Positions 27,665 to 39,414 of a DNA stretch of 64,000 nucleotides are shown here, in pieces. The first letter of the stretch is position 1. Each line of letters starts with the position of its first letter. Source of the DNA: CAZJWR01 sp964549765 (lineage in GTDB: Bacteria > Zixibacteria > MSB-5A5 > GN15 > JAAZOE01); NCBI GenBank assembly GCA_964549765.1, contig CAZJWR010000004.1, positions 1 through 64,000 of the forward strand, written 5' to 3'. The notes below the pieces were generated by a model that was given only the letters and a program-made list of their open reading frames with translations, was not told where the DNA came from and did not search any database. The translations under genes and the position numbers were made by a program.

Positions 27665-28147
27665 TCACAGCGAATCAATCAACTTCTGGATCAACCGCAT
27701 ATGGCCTTTCTCGAAATTCGCCAGATATTCGAATGTCTTCTTCTCTTCCGGATCGGTGGCCCGCCCGGCGGCCTCGGTATAGACTTCATAAGACTTCTTT
27801 TCCAATTCGTAGGCGATATCCAGAATTTCGCGCTCGTTTTGGGCGTTGCGCACCGAGTCGATCATTTCCTTGTGCTTGGCGGCCATCTCCTCGCTGATAT
27901 CCGGAAGGCCCTCCTGTTTGAGGATATCGTTGTAGGAAACCCATTGCTCAGACTTGATGAGCGAATGATGCTGCCGTTCCAGCATCCAGTAATGGTTTTT
28001 TTCCTCGCCGGCCAGGCTCAGCAGGGTGTCCTTGAATTCGGCGCTTTTCACGACCTTGGCCGCTTCCTTGTAGAATACATACGCCTTGATTTCGGCGGAA
28101 ATCCCCCACGACAGCGATTCCAGCACTTTGGGATTGACGGGTGTCAT
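27665..28147 (-). CDS. Ferritin-like/rubrerythrin-like di-iron protein
   Basis: This 160-residue four-helix protein has two helix pairs with carboxylate/histidine iron ligands: SAEIKAYVFYKEAAK then GEEKNHYWMLERQH, and AYELEKKSYEVYTEAAG then FEKGHMRLIQKL. This E...Y / ExxxH spacing is that of the rubrerythrin-ferritin superfamily, but the rubredoxin-like CxxC tail is missing. GGAGG lies 10 nt before the ATG. It follows the shorter ferritin-like gene by 31 bp and precedes a strong terminator. Iron handling or peroxide defence is inferred. Confidence 0.82.
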   Translation of the reverse strand: MTPVNPKVLESLSWGISAEIKAYVFYKEAAKVVKSAEFKDTLLSLAGEEKNHYWMLERQHHSLIKSEQWVSYNDILKQEGLPDISEEMAAKHKEMIDSVRNAQNEREILDIAYELEKKSYEVYTEAAGRATDPEEKKTFEYLANFEKGHMRLIQKLIDSL

Positions 28148-28178
28148 GCGAATAGTACCTCCACGTCTTAATCTATGG

Positions 28179-28385
28179 CTACATCTCGGTCAGATAGTTA
28201 TCATCGAGTTCGGCCTGGAGTCGTTCTTTGTGCTTGATCTCCTCCTCCGCCAGCGATTCGAACATTTTGCGGGTGGCTTCGTTTTCGAAGAGTTTGGCAT
28301 GCTTCATGTAAAAGTCATACGCCGCCTCTTCGCGTTTGATCGCCAGGCGTATGGCGTCCACCGGATTGTCTGCTTTATCGACCAT
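28179..28385 (-). CDS. Short ferritin-like (half-rubrerythrin) protein
   Basis: This 68-residue protein is one helical hairpin of the rubrerythrin fold: AIRLAIKREEAAYDFYMKHA, then MFESLAEEEIKHKERLQAEL, with the ExxY and ExxH ligand patterns. The size suggests it must dimerise to make a four-helix bundle with a di-iron site, as known for encapsulated-ferritin-like and other half-size proteins. AAGGAG precedes the ATG by 8-9 nt. It is first in an operon with the longer ferritin-like gene. No encapsulin gene is nearby. Confidence 0.8.
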   Translation of the reverse strand: MVDKADNPVDAIRLAIKREEAAYDFYMKHAKLFENEATRKMFESLAEEEIKHKERLQAELDDNYLTEM

Positions 28386-28656
28386 CGTCGTATCTCCTTT
28401 TCACAGTATCGCTAATTATACGTGTGGACAGGGTAAAAAATCCGGCAGAAAAGTCAAGCGAATTATCCTCGGCACGATATCGGGCCGAGAGCGGAGACAT
28501 AGGCCGTCCCCGGCTGAGCTTTGAACATTTTGCCGCCGATAATGTTATTAATACAAACACAAGGTTGTCGCTTTTGCCGTTGCGTTAAGATGCCGATTTG
28601 TTTAGAGTAGGGAGGCAGGCGGTGGGCAACCCGCGAAATTGAAAAAAGGAGTTCTT

Positions 28657-31025
<2,369 letters not shown>

Positions 31026-31029
<4 letters not shown>

Positions 31030-32576
31030 AGCTGGTCGATGCCGAACAGATGCGGGCTATCGATAGCCGCGCCATTGACGTCAAAAAAATCCCCTCGCTG
31101 GAATTGATGGAAAACGCCGGCCGGGGGATTTTTGAATATATCAAGGAAAACGTCCTGCCCCAGTTCGACCGGCCCAATATCGCCATTGTTTGCGGGCGCG
31201 GCAACAACGGCGGTGACGGCTTTGTCGTCGGGCGATATCTCATCGACGACGGCTGGGAGGTCGATTTTTATCTGACCGGAGACGACGAGAAATTATCGGA
31301 CGACTGCCGCGTCAACTACAACCGCATCCGCGATGCCGGGCATGGCATCGCGCATATCATCGACGAACCCCATCTGCCTGATTTGTCCGAATTCAATATC
31401 ATCATCGATGCCATTTTCGGCACCGGGTTTTCCGGAGCGCCGCGCGGCATCACCGAACCGATCATCGAACGCATCAATGATGCCGATCGTTTCGTGGTCG
31501 CCATCGATGCCTCATCCGGCCTCGACGTATCCACCGGGCGGGCCGAAGGCGCGGTGGTCATGGCCGATATTACGACCACACTCGCCCTTCCCAAGACAGG
31601 ACAATTCGTTTCGCCGGGGCGCGAACTATGCGGCAGCGTCGTCGTTATCCCGATCGGCATCCCCGTCGAAGTCGTCGACTATTTCGATATCAACTGCAAC
31701 CTGATCACCGCCGATCTCGTTTCATCCCTGCTGCCGACACCCAAACCGGACGGACATAAGGGCGATTTCGGTAAGGTTTTCGTCCTGGCCGGATCACCCG
31801 GTTTGACCGGCGCGGCTGCGATGTCAGGACTGGCCGCAGCGCGTTCGGGAGCGGGACTGGTTACGGTCGGTGTGCCGGCATCGCTCAATCATATCCTCGA
31901 GGCCAAACTGACCGAAGTCATGACCGTGCCTCTGCCGGAGGATCGCAAAAAATCGGTATTGGCCGTGCGCGGCATCGGAGAAATCCGCAAGCTTATCGCC
32001 GAACGCGACGCCGTCGCCATCGGCCCCGGCATCGGCCGCCATCATGAGACGATCGAATTGATCCAGAGATTAATTCCCAGCATAGACGTGCCAGCCGTTA
32101 TCGACGCTGACGGTCTCTTTGCTTTGTCCAAGGATAATGCGCCGCTGCTGGCCCATCATGGGCCGCTGGTGCTGACGCCGCATCCGGGCGAATTCGCACG
32201 GTTGACCGGAGAAACCCCGGATGCCAATCAAATCAACAACTATGATCTCGCCGTCAAGTACGCCCGCGCCTTCAAAGCCGTGATCGTGCTCAAGGGATCG
32301 CCGACCATCGTCGCCTCGCCCGACGGCGATATTTTCCTCAATCCAACCGGCAACTGGGGAATGGCCACCGGGGGTTCCGGCGACGTCCTCACCGGTATCA
32401 TCCTCGCCCTGCTGGGTCAGCGGCTCGATCCCATGGGAGCTGCGGTTTGCGCCGTGTATGTTCATGGGCTGGCGGGTGATCTTGCCACCGAGGAAATTCA
32501 TCCGCGTTCAATGATTGCCGGCGATTTGATCGAGTACTTGTCAGATGCATTTGATTCAGTGGAATTCACGTCATAG
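31026..32576 (+). CDS. nnr: Bifunctional NAD(P)H-hydrate epimerase/dehydratase
   Basis: This enzyme repairs hydrated NADH and NADPH. The N-terminal YjeF_N epimerase domain (1-215) has CGRGNNGGDGFVVGRYL and IIDAIFGTGFSG. The C-terminal kinase-fold dehydratase (about 230-510) has HKGDFGKVFVLAGSPG, LTPHPGEFARL and the ATP/ADP site MATGGSGDVLTGI. At 516 residues it is full length. Its ATG lies inside the lon stop region (ATGA), so it is translationally coupled to lon, which fits a quality-control operon. Confidence 0.95.
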
Positions 32577-32597
32577 ACACATCACATCATTTGGACG

Positions 32598-32618
32598 GCC
32601 GCGACCTATCGTCGCGGC
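32598..32618 (+). terminator. Likely terminator of the lon-nnr operon
   Basis: GCCGCGAC pairs perfectly with GTCGCGGC across a 5-nt loop, 21 bp after the nnr stop. The tail (TTATACTATGATTT) is T-rich but not a run. Confidence 0.55.
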
Positions 32619-32640
32619 TTATACTATGATTTCCATCTTT

Positions 32641-32675
32641 CCCCTCTCCCCCTGGGAGAGAGGTAGGGGTGAGGG
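32641..32675. repeat. Dispersed-type C/G-rich inverted repeat
   Basis: The CCCCTCTCCCCCTGGGAGAG core, followed by a GGGGTGAGGG arm, resembles a repeat commonly scattered between genes in many bacteria. It can fold on itself. Only one copy is in this window. Confidence 0.45.
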
Positions 32676-32900
32676 AATTTGTGCATGCCGGATATCCCCG
32701 TCTGCCATGAGATGTTGGCGCAGGAGGACGTACGCCGACCACGAGCCCTTGACATGAAAGACGATATCCGCGTGTCTTTTTCAAGGACGCAATCTGGCAA
32801 AATATCGGATCGCGAAAGGTGGGAATTTTTCGAAATTTTAAGTTGCATTGAGTATGCAAAATACTTCATATTTGGCCAAGATCAACCGATATAGAGATAT

Positions 32901-33266
32901 ATGCCGGAAGAGACCTACAAACATTTCAAGTACGAGATCGCATTGGGCGAGCCCTTTCCCATGCCCAAACCGCCGGTCAATTATTATCCGAACATGCAGT
33001 ATTCCGTGCAGCAGTTTCTGCATACGCTCTGCAAAGAGCATGTAGGGTCACTCGGTAAACGCGGCGGCAAATGGGAATTCGGTGAGGATGCGCCGAAAGA
33101 CGCCCGCCTCGGCAGCCGTCCCGATATTACCCAGATTTTCGATTACGCCGAAAAAATGGGCGTTATCATACCGGAATCCGGCGCCGATGCGGCTTCGTCC
33201 GACAGTTTCATCCCGTACAAGCTGTCGGATGCCTACCAGACCAAGTTCGACAAATTCGTCCTCTGA
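32901..33266 (+). CDS. Hypothetical protein, 121 residues
   Basis: This frame encodes a soluble, charged protein beginning MPEETYKHFKYEIALGEPFP, with PMPKPPVNYYPN, then QQFLHTLCKEHVGSLGKRGG and a C-terminal YKLSDAYQTKFDKFV. The base composition fits local coding DNA, and a bidirectional terminator follows at 33397. The SD is weak (GAG only). I recognise no domain. It has no signal or membrane segment. Confidence 0.6.
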   Translation: MPEETYKHFKYEIALGEPFPMPKPPVNYYPNMQYSVQQFLHTLCKEHVGSLGKRGGKWEFGEDAPKDARLGSRPDITQIFDYAEKMGVIIPESGADAASSDSFIPYKLSDAYQTKFDKFVL

Positions 33267-33269
33267 TTA

Positions 33270-33367
33270 TGCATTATTCGCTTCGATGAACAATCACATG
33301 GTGCCCAAAGCGTATTTTGCATAATGCAGACTAATTTTCCCCATGCGATGATTGTTCTAATGCGAAT
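33270..33367. repeat. Imperfect inverted repeats with two exclusive pairings
   Basis: ATTCGC, GAACAATCA and CATGG (33276-33301) find their complements in order at 33341-33367, with small bulges. TGCATTAT (33270-33277) also pairs perfectly with ATAATGCA (33321-33328), which would exclude the first pairing. It lies between convergent genes and may be a small palindromic element or a structured 3' UTR. Confidence 0.45.
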
Positions 33368-33396
33368 AGCGAACACATCGGCCTTCGATAATAACG

Positions 33397-33424
33397 AAAA
33401 AGCCCCGCTTCGGCGGGGCTTTTC
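33397..33424. terminator. Bidirectional intrinsic terminator
   Basis: AGCCCCGC and GCGGGGCT pair across a TTCG tetraloop, with A-run before and T-run after, so it works in both directions. It serves the hypothetical gene ending at 33266 and thrS ending at 33451. Confidence 0.9.
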
Positions 33425-33450
33425 ATTTGGAGTTATCATGTGCAGGCAGG

Positions 33451-35397
33451 TTAAACACCGAGTTCAGACAGATCGATCTTCAGCGCCCGTTTGGCCTGAA
33501 GCGTCGAGACATATTCGAGAAACGCATCGAGGCCAATGCCGTACTTAACCGTGCCGTCCAGGATCCGCAGGGCGACCGTGCTATTGTCCTGCTCTTTCTG
33601 GCCGACCGTGATCATCAATGGGATATATTCCTTCTGGGCATCGCGCACCTTCCTGTTGATCGTATCCGACCGCAGATCGATTTTGGCCCGGATGCCGCGC
33701 TCGCGCAGTTTATCGTGCACCTGTCGGGCATAGTCGTCGATCTCGCTGGTGATCGTCATGACCACGGCCTGTTCCGGCGAGAGCCAGAACGGCAGTTTGC
33801 CGGCGTACTGTTCGAGCAAGAATGCGATCGTCCGCTCGTAACACCCGATCGACGAACGGTGAATGATAAACGGCCGCTGCATCTGGTTGTTCTCATCGAC
33901 ATAGGTCATGTCGAACCGTTCCGGCAGGGCGAAATCGAACTGGATGGTGATGATGGTGTCTTCCTTGCCGTACACGTTCCTGATCTGCATATCCAGTTTG
34001 GGGCCGTAAAAGGCGGCTTCGTCCATCGCCTCGACGTATTCCAGGCCGCTATTATCGAGGCAGCGCTTGAGAACAATCTGCGAATTTTCCCACGCCTCGG
34101 GATTGTCGATATATTTTCCCTTGTTGGCCGGATCCCATTTCGAAAAACGATACCATATACCCGTTAGCCCTATCGATTCGGTGATATAGACCAGCAAATC
34201 AAGCGTCTTCTGAAATTCGTCTTCGAGCTGATCCGGGCGGCAGATGATATGCCCGTCGGCGAGCGTGAACTGACGCACGCGAATCAATCCGTGCATTTCG
34301 CCCGACGCCTCGTTGCGGAACAGCGTGGAGGTCTCGGCGTACCGTATGGGAAGGTCGCGGTAGCTGTGCCGGGTGCTCTTGTAGATCATGAACTGATATG
34401 GGCAGGTCATCGGGCGCAGTCCCATTTCCTCGCCATACGCCTCCAGCGTGAACATATCGTCCCGGTAATGCTGCCAGTGACCCGAGATCATATAGAGATC
34501 GCTCTTGGCCAAAAGCGGCGTCATCGTGAATTGATAACCGCGCTTTTCCTCTTCGTCCTCGACGAACCGCTGGAGAATCATCTTCAATTTGGCGCCCTTG
34601 GGAGCCAGAAGCGGCAGGCCCTGCCCCACCTCGGGCACGGTGATAAAATACCCCAACTGACGGCCGAGACGGTTATGATCCCGCTGTTCGCGCTCCTCAA
34701 GCTGCTTGAGATACAGCTTCATGGCCTTCTGATCGAAAAAGGCCGTGCCGTAAATCCGTTGCATGGGGGGATTTTTGGCGTTGCCCCGCCAGTAGACGGC
34801 TCCGCTTTTCAGCAGCTTGAACGCCGGGATTTTGCCCGTGCTTGGGATATGCGGTCCCCGGCACATATCGTAGAATGTTCCCTGGCGGTAGAACGACACC
34901 GTTTCCTGCTTATTTTCCAGTTCGTCGAGAACCTCGATTTTGAACGGCTGGTTCTTGACCATCTCGTGGGCTTTTTCGTAGGATACCGCCTCACGCTTGA
35001 CAGCCAGGTCCTCCTCGACGATTTCCTGCATGATTTTTTCGAGTTTATCGAGCATTTCCCGGTCGACCGGCGGAATTTCGAAATCATAATAGAAGCCGTC
35101 TTCGATGGATGTTCCCAAACCCAGATGCGCGCCCGGATAAACTCGCTGCACCGCCTGCGCCAGCAGGTGAGCCGTGGAATGCCGCAGGATATCGAGCGCT
35201 TGCACGTCGCGAGTCGTCAGAATCCTAACCTGCGAATCTGTTTCCAGCGCAGTGTTGAGGTCTCTAATCTGGCCGTCGACGTCAATGGCTATCGCGGTCT
35301 TGGCCGTTCTCGACGATATCGATTCGGCCACGGTGCGCCCGGTTACGGGGCTTTCGAATTCCTTCTTGTTGCCATCGGGCAAAGTCAGTGTAATCAT
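33451..35397 (-). CDS. thrS: Threonyl-tRNA synthetase
   Basis: This class II synthetase charges tRNA-Thr. At 648 residues it is full length, with the TGS domain (1-62), the editing domain (HSTAHLLAQAV, the HxxxH-type region), then the catalytic core. The zinc ligands are Cys in RPMTCPYQF, His in LADGHIIC and His in FIIHRSSIG. The anticodon-binding domain begins at PFWLSPEQAVVMTI. It is monocistronic, and a hairpin with a short T-tract lies in its leader. Confidence 0.97.
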   Translation of the reverse strand: MITLTLPDGNKKEFESPVTGRTVAESISSRTAKTAIAIDVDGQIRDLNTALETDSQVRILTTRDVQALDILRHSTAHLLAQAVQRVYPGAHLGLGTSIEDGFYYDFEIPPVDREMLDKLEKIMQEIVEEDLAVKREAVSYEKAHEMVKNQPFKIEVLDELENKQETVSFYRQGTFYDMCRGPHIPSTGKIPAFKLLKSGAVYWRGNAKNPPMQRIYGTAFFDQKAMKLYLKQLEEREQRDHNRLGRQLGYFITVPEVGQGLPLLAPKGAKLKMILQRFVEDEEEKRGYQFTMTPLLAKSDLYMISGHWQHYRDDMFTLEAYGEEMGLRPMTCPYQFMIYKSTRHSYRDLPIRYAETSTLFRNEASGEMHGLIRVRQFTLADGHIICRPDQLEDEFQKTLDLLVYITESIGLTGIWYRFSKWDPANKGKYIDNPEAWENSQIVLKRCLDNSGLEYVEAMDEAAFYGPKLDMQIRNVYGKEDTIITIQFDFALPERFDMTYVDENNQMQRPFIIHRSSIGCYERTIAFLLEQYAGKLPFWLSPEQAVVMTITSEIDDYARQVHDKLRERGIRAKIDLRSDTINRKVRDAQKEYIPLMITVGQKEQDNSTVALRILDGTVKYGIGLDAFLEYVSTLQAKRALKIDLSELGV

Positions 35398-35810
35398 TAT
35401 CCCAATCCTACTTTACAAAAAGTTCAACCGGGATAGGCCCGGTTGTCGGCGAAGTAGAAATCTTATGAAATGACCTCCTACAAGTCAAGGTCAATTCCGA
35501 TTTCACGAAGGTGATACGAGTTTCGGCGCCAAAAACGACGCCGGAAATCGAGCCGGCCGATATCGTTATCGCTCACGCTCGTTTCGGCGTTTCGCCTGTC
35601 GCCATATTTCAGCGTATCGGCACTATCAACCCCGGTATTACCGGCGATGTTCCTGCGGGAAGGGAACATGCCGAGACTACGGGCCGCGTATATCGCAAAA
35701 TCCGGTTGAACCGGACCGGCGAATGTTGTATACTGGGCAATTATATGACCGACAACCATTATCCCAGACGATTCATGCCGGTCGAATTCAAACACGGAGG
35801 AGGCATCGCC
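35398..35810. other. Divergent intergenic region between thrS and S9 peptidase
   Basis: These 413 bp hold both promoters and the thrS leader hairpin. The plus-strand frame of the peptidase stays open back to 35511, but that extension has no SD and is unlike a peptidase or signal sequence, so I treat it as non-coding. Confidence 0.5.
35416..35444 (-). promoter_or_regulatory. Possible attenuator hairpin in the thrS leader
   Basis: On the minus strand AACCGGG pairs with CCCGGTT across a 5-nt loop. GAAC and five T follow, about 19 nt before the thrS ATG. It has terminator form in a leader, so attenuation of thrS is possible. No T-box sequence was seen. Confidence 0.4.
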
Positions 35811-37946
35811 ATGATGCGGTCGAAAAGATTTGCCAGCGCCCTTATCCCCCTGCTGGCGCTCGTTATCGCCGGCCTGCTGCCGGTTTCCTGCTCAAAAACG
35901 CCGCCCCAGCCCCCGATGGCCAAAACCATCGCCCACACCGACACCGTCCTCGGCAACGTCCGGGTCGACCAATATTATTGGCTGCGGGAGCGCGGCGATA
36001 CGGCCGTCACCAATTACCTGGAAGCGGAAAACAAATACACCGACGAGGTCATGAAACATACCGAGAAATTCCAGGATAAGCTGTATCAGGAAATGCTCGG
36101 CCGCATCAAGGAAACCGACCTGTCGGTTCCGGTCAGGGAAGACTCGTTCTATTATTATTCGCGTTCCGAAGAAGGCAAGCAATACCCGATCATGTGCCGC
36201 AAGCTGAAAAGCCTGGAAGCGCCCGAGGAAGTGCTGCTCGACGTCAACGTCCTTGCCGAGGGGCACGACTTTTTCGATCTGGGCGCGTTCCACGTCAGTC
36301 CTGATCATACCATGCTCGCCTATTCAGTTGACACCGCCGGCAATGAAAACTACACGCTCGTCATCAAAAACCTCGTCACCGGCCAGATGTATCCCGACAG
36401 CATCGACAATACTTCCGCGCCGATCGAATGGACTTCGGACAACAGCGCCTTTATCTATCCCGTTCTGGACGACATCCATCGGCCGTATGAGTTGTATCTG
36501 CATAAACTGGGTACGCCGCCCGACAAGGATACCCTGATCTATGAAGAAAAAGACAAGGCATACTCGGTTGACATCTCCAAGAGCAAAGACAAGAAATTTT
36601 TGTACATCGCCTTGTCCAGCAACAATGCCACCGAGTATTACTTTGCCGACGCCGACAAGCCTCTCGGAAAATTCACCCTGATCCAGGCCCGCAAGCCGCA
36701 GGTTCAGTACTACGTGTATCATCAGGGAAATGATTTCTACATCCACACTAACGAAGACGCGCCGAATTTCCGCCTTCTCAAAACACCCGACACCAAACCG
36801 GGCAAGAAAAACTGGAAAGAGGTCATACCGGGCCGCGATTCGGTCTATGTCGAGGGAATCGATGTCTTCAAGGATTTCCTGACCGTCTTTGAGCGGGAAA
36901 ACGGCCTGCGCCAGATTCACGTCATCAACCTCGGCGACAATTCATCATACTTCGTCGATTTTCCCGAGCCGATCTACATCTTCTGGCCGTCCGGTAATAT
37001 CGATTACAATACCGACTCGCTGCGTTTCGCATACATGTCGCTGGTAACGCCCCAGACGGTGTACGATTACAATATGCGCACAAAAGAACGGACGATGCTG
37101 AAGCAGTACGAGGTTCTCGGCGGCTATAATCCAGATGAATATCTTTCGGAGCGCATTTTCGCGACTGCCGACGACGGGACGAAAGTCCCGATATCGCTCG
37201 TATACAAAAAATCATTGTTCAAGAAGGACGGCTCCAATCCCTGTTATTTGCGGGGATACGGTTCTTACGGCAGCAGCATGGAACCGACGTTTTATTCCAA
37301 CCGGCTCAGCCTGCTGGATCGCGGCTTTATCGTCGCCATCGCGCACGTCCGCGGCGGAAGCGAAATGGGACGCTGGTGGTATGAACAGGGACGGCTGTTG
37401 AACAAGCGCAATACATTCACCGACTTTATCGCCTGCGCGCAGTATCTGGTCGATCAGGGTTATACGTCGCCGAGTGGAATTGTCGCCAACGGCGGCAGCG
37501 CCGGCGGCCTGCTCATGGGAGCGATCGCCAACATGCGGCCGGATTTGTTCCGCATCATCGTCGCCGATGTGCCCTTCGTCGACGTCGTCAACACCATGCT
37601 CGATCCCAGCATTCCTTTGACCGTCGAGGAATATACCGAATGGGGCAATCCCCACGAAGAGGACTTCTATAACTACATGATGACCTATTCGCCGTACGAC
37701 AACGTCAAACCCCAGGCCTACCCCAACATGCTGATCACGGCCGGCCTCAACGATCCCCGCGTGCAGTACTGGGAACCCGCCAAATGGACAGCCAAACTGC
37801 GGGCGAACAACACCGACAACAATATCATCATTCTGAAGACGAATATGGGCGCCGGGCATATGGGCGCCTCGGGTCGCTACGACTATCTCAAGGAAGTCGC
37901 GTTCGAATACGCCTTCATTTTCGATATCCTGGGGATTAAGAAGTAA
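35811..37946 (+). CDS. S9A prolyl oligopeptidase-family lipoprotein
   Basis: This is a serine peptidase of the prolyl oligopeptidase/oligopeptidase B family. The start is set at ATG 35811 by GGAGGAGG 7 nt before it. That gives a lipoprotein signal (SALIPLLALVIAGLLPVS then Cys). A seven-blade propeller domain follows, with the conserved DQYYWLRERGD opening. The catalytic Ser is in NGGSAGGLLMGA, the Asp in TAGLNDPRV and the His in GAGHMGASG. It is 711 residues, normal for the family, and should cut short peptides in the periplasm or at the outer membrane. Confidence 0.92.
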   Translation: MMRSKRFASALIPLLALVIAGLLPVSCSKTPPQPPMAKTIAHTDTVLGNVRVDQYYWLRERGDTAVTNYLEAENKYTDEVMKHTEKFQDKLYQEMLGRIKETDLSVPVREDSFYYYSRSEEGKQYPIMCRKLKSLEAPEEVLLDVNVLAEGHDFFDLGAFHVSPDHTMLAYSVDTAGNENYTLVIKNLVTGQMYPDSIDNTSAPIEWTSDNSAFIYPVLDDIHRPYELYLHKLGTPPDKDTLIYEEKDKAYSVDISKSKDKKFLYIALSSNNATEYYFADADKPLGKFTLIQARKPQVQYYVYHQGNDFYIHTNEDAPNFRLLKTPDTKPGKKNWKEVIPGRDSVYVEGIDVFKDFLTVFERENGLRQIHVINLGDNSSYFVDFPEPIYIFWPSGNIDYNTDSLRFAYMSLVTPQTVYDYNMRTKERTMLKQYEVLGGYNPDEYLSERIFATADDGTKVPISLVYKKSLFKKDGSNPCYLRGYGSYGSSMEPTFYSNRLSLLDRGFIVAIAHVRGGSEMGRWWYEQGRLLNKRNTFTDFIACAQYLVDQGYTSPSGIVANGGSAGGLLMGAIANMRPDLFRIIVADVPFVDVVNTMLDPSIPLTVEEYTEWGNPHEEDFYNYMMTYSPYDNVKPQAYPNMLITAGLNDPRVQYWEPAKWTAKLRANNTDNNIIILKTNMGAGHMGASGRYDYLKEVAFEYAFIFDILGIKK

Positions 37947-37973
37947 CGACGGTTTTGGCCAAATACCTGATCG

Positions 37974-38004
37974 AACGCCGTCTCCTCCGGGACGGCGTTT
38001 CGTT
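37974..38004 (+). terminator. Likely terminator after the S9 peptidase gene
   Basis: AACGCCGTC pairs perfectly (9 bp) with GACGGCGTT across an 8-nt loop, with TCGTT following. It lies 27 bp after the stop. Confidence 0.65.
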
Positions 38005-38040
38005 ATAGGATAATCGGATCGTTGCGTAAGGATGCCATCG

Positions 38041-39414
38041 ATGACCGCCATTGAAATTGTCTATTATGCCGTTGGACTTGCCGTGGCGGTTTTCTTTGTA
38101 ATTCTCGCGCTGACATCCATCCGAGAACGCCGATACCGCGCCGCGTTGATCGGCACGTTCATCATGGTTTTGGTAACCGCCATCTGGCTTGCGTGGCATG
38201 TCTTATTCCCCTCCGACGCGTGGCTATTGATTATTCCGGCGGCCGTGGCCATCTTATTGGTTCTCGCAATATTTCTGCCTTTCGGCAAAGCGTCACTAAT
38301 CGAAATCGGCGAGACCACCGAACGGGTCGATGAACGCGACACGATGTTCGCGCGCGAGGAATATCAGCCGGGATCAGATAAATATCGAAGTTATTATGCC
38401 CGCAGGCCCGAATTGAAAGATGTCGACGATAAAATCCGTAAACTTCCCGAATTGCTTGCTCCCGGCGGGAAGTATTACGATCCCGTCCGCTCACCGTATA
38501 CGGATTCGATTTTCAAGATGATCGAGGGGTTGACGACCAAGGTGGACGGCGACGTCGTTTCCACCGTGCAGCCGGTCGATCCCGGTGCGATCACGCCGCT
38601 CGTGAAGGAACTAACGCTCCATCTGGGCGCAGATGAAGTCGGCATTGCCCGCCTTAATTCGGCCTATGTCTATTCCCATGTCGGGCGGGGCCCCGAACCG
38701 TGGGGGCAACCGATAAACAACGCGCATCGATATGCGATAGCGTTTACGGTGGAAATGGCATACGACAATGTCGAAGCCGCACCTCGACTGTCAATCACCG
38801 AAGAGACGGCGCGAGCCTACCTGGAGGCGGCCGTAATTTCGATAACGCTGGCGCAGTTCATCCGCGATCTTGGTTATCCCGCCCGGGCGCATATTTCCGG
38901 GAGCAACTATCAGATTATGCTTCCCCCGGTAGCTCATGACGCCGGACTGGGCGAATTGGGGCGGCACGGATATTTGATTTCGCGGAAGTTCGGCTCCCGG
39001 ATCCGACTCGGCGCGGTTACGACGGATCTGCCGCTGACTCCCGACCGACCGATCGCCTTCGGCGTTCAGGATTTCTGCGATATCTGCCGTCGTTGCGCCG
39101 TCAATTGCCCGTCCGGCTCGATCCCGGCCGGAGAGAGAACCGACGTCCGGGGCGTTCGCAAATGGCCATTGCGCATCGAAAGCTGTTTTCATTACTGGCG
39201 AGCAATCGGCACCGACTGCGGATTATGCATGAAGGTCTGCCCGTTCAGCCATCCCCCGACGGTGGTGCACAATATGATTCGTCGGGCAATTAGGAAAAAT
39301 CCAATGGCACGTCGTGTCGCGGTTTACGGTGAGGATCTTTTCTATGGTCGAAAGGCCGCATATCCGAAAGCGCCGACGAATCACGCCACCGTCAATGAGG
39401 ATACGCACCAATGA
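38041..39414 (+). CDS. Reductive dehalogenase-like corrinoid/Fe-S membrane protein
   Basis: The start at 38041 is favoured because AAGG lies at proper distance; the ATG at 38032 overlaps it. Three transmembrane helices occupy residues 1-80, in place of the Tat signal of classical RdhA. The domain that follows has RdhA/QueG traits: LGADEVGIARL, HISGSNYQIMLPPVAHDAGL, GELGRHGYLISRKFG and TTDLPLTPDRPIAFGVQDF. Two [4Fe-4S] motifs follow, CDICRRCAVNCP and a second with CGLCMKVCP. It therefore probably binds a corrinoid. No RdhB anchor is nearby. The true substrate is unknown; QueG-like tRNA work is unlikely with this membrane anchor. Confidence 0.8.
   Translation: MTAIEIVYYAVGLAVAVFFVILALTSIRERRYRAALIGTFIMVLVTAIWLAWHVLFPSDAWLLIIPAAVAILLVLAIFLPFGKASLIEIGETTERVDERDTMFAREEYQPGSDKYRSYYARRPELKDVDDKIRKLPELLAPGGKYYDPVRSPYTDSIFKMIEGLTTKVDGDVVSTVQPVDPGAITPLVKELTLHLGADEVGIARLNSAYVYSHVGRGPEPWGQPINNAHRYAIAFTVEMAYDNVEAAPRLSITEETARAYLEAAVISITLAQFIRDLGYPARAHISGSNYQIMLPPVAHDAGLGELGRHGYLISRKFGSRIRLGAVTTDLPLTPDRPIAFGVQDFCDICRRCAVNCPSGSIPAGERTDVRGVRKWPLRIESCFHYWRAIGTDCGLCMKVCPFSHPPTVVHNMIRRAIRKNPMARRVAVYGEDLFYGRKAAYPKAPTNHATVNEDTHQ

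Larger units (their letters stand above)
32577..32900. other. Intergenic region with hairpin and dispersed repeat
   Basis: This 324-bp region follows nnr. It contains a hairpin at 32598-32618 and a C/G-rich dispersed-type inverted repeat at 32641-32675. Open frames here on both strands are not supported by SD sequences or protein pattern. Confidence 0.45.

Noticed and set aside
26594..28171. A 525-codon plus-strand open frame opposite alr and the ferritin-like genes
   Set aside because: It lies antisense to alr and a clear ferritin-like gene, has low-complexity His/Arg/Gly-rich translation and no SD. It reflects the GC-rich codon pattern of the opposite strand.
35511..35810. A 100-codon N-terminal extension of the S9 peptidase
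   Set aside because: The ATG at 35811 has a perfect SD and opens a lipoprotein signal peptide. The extension has no SD and would bury the signal.
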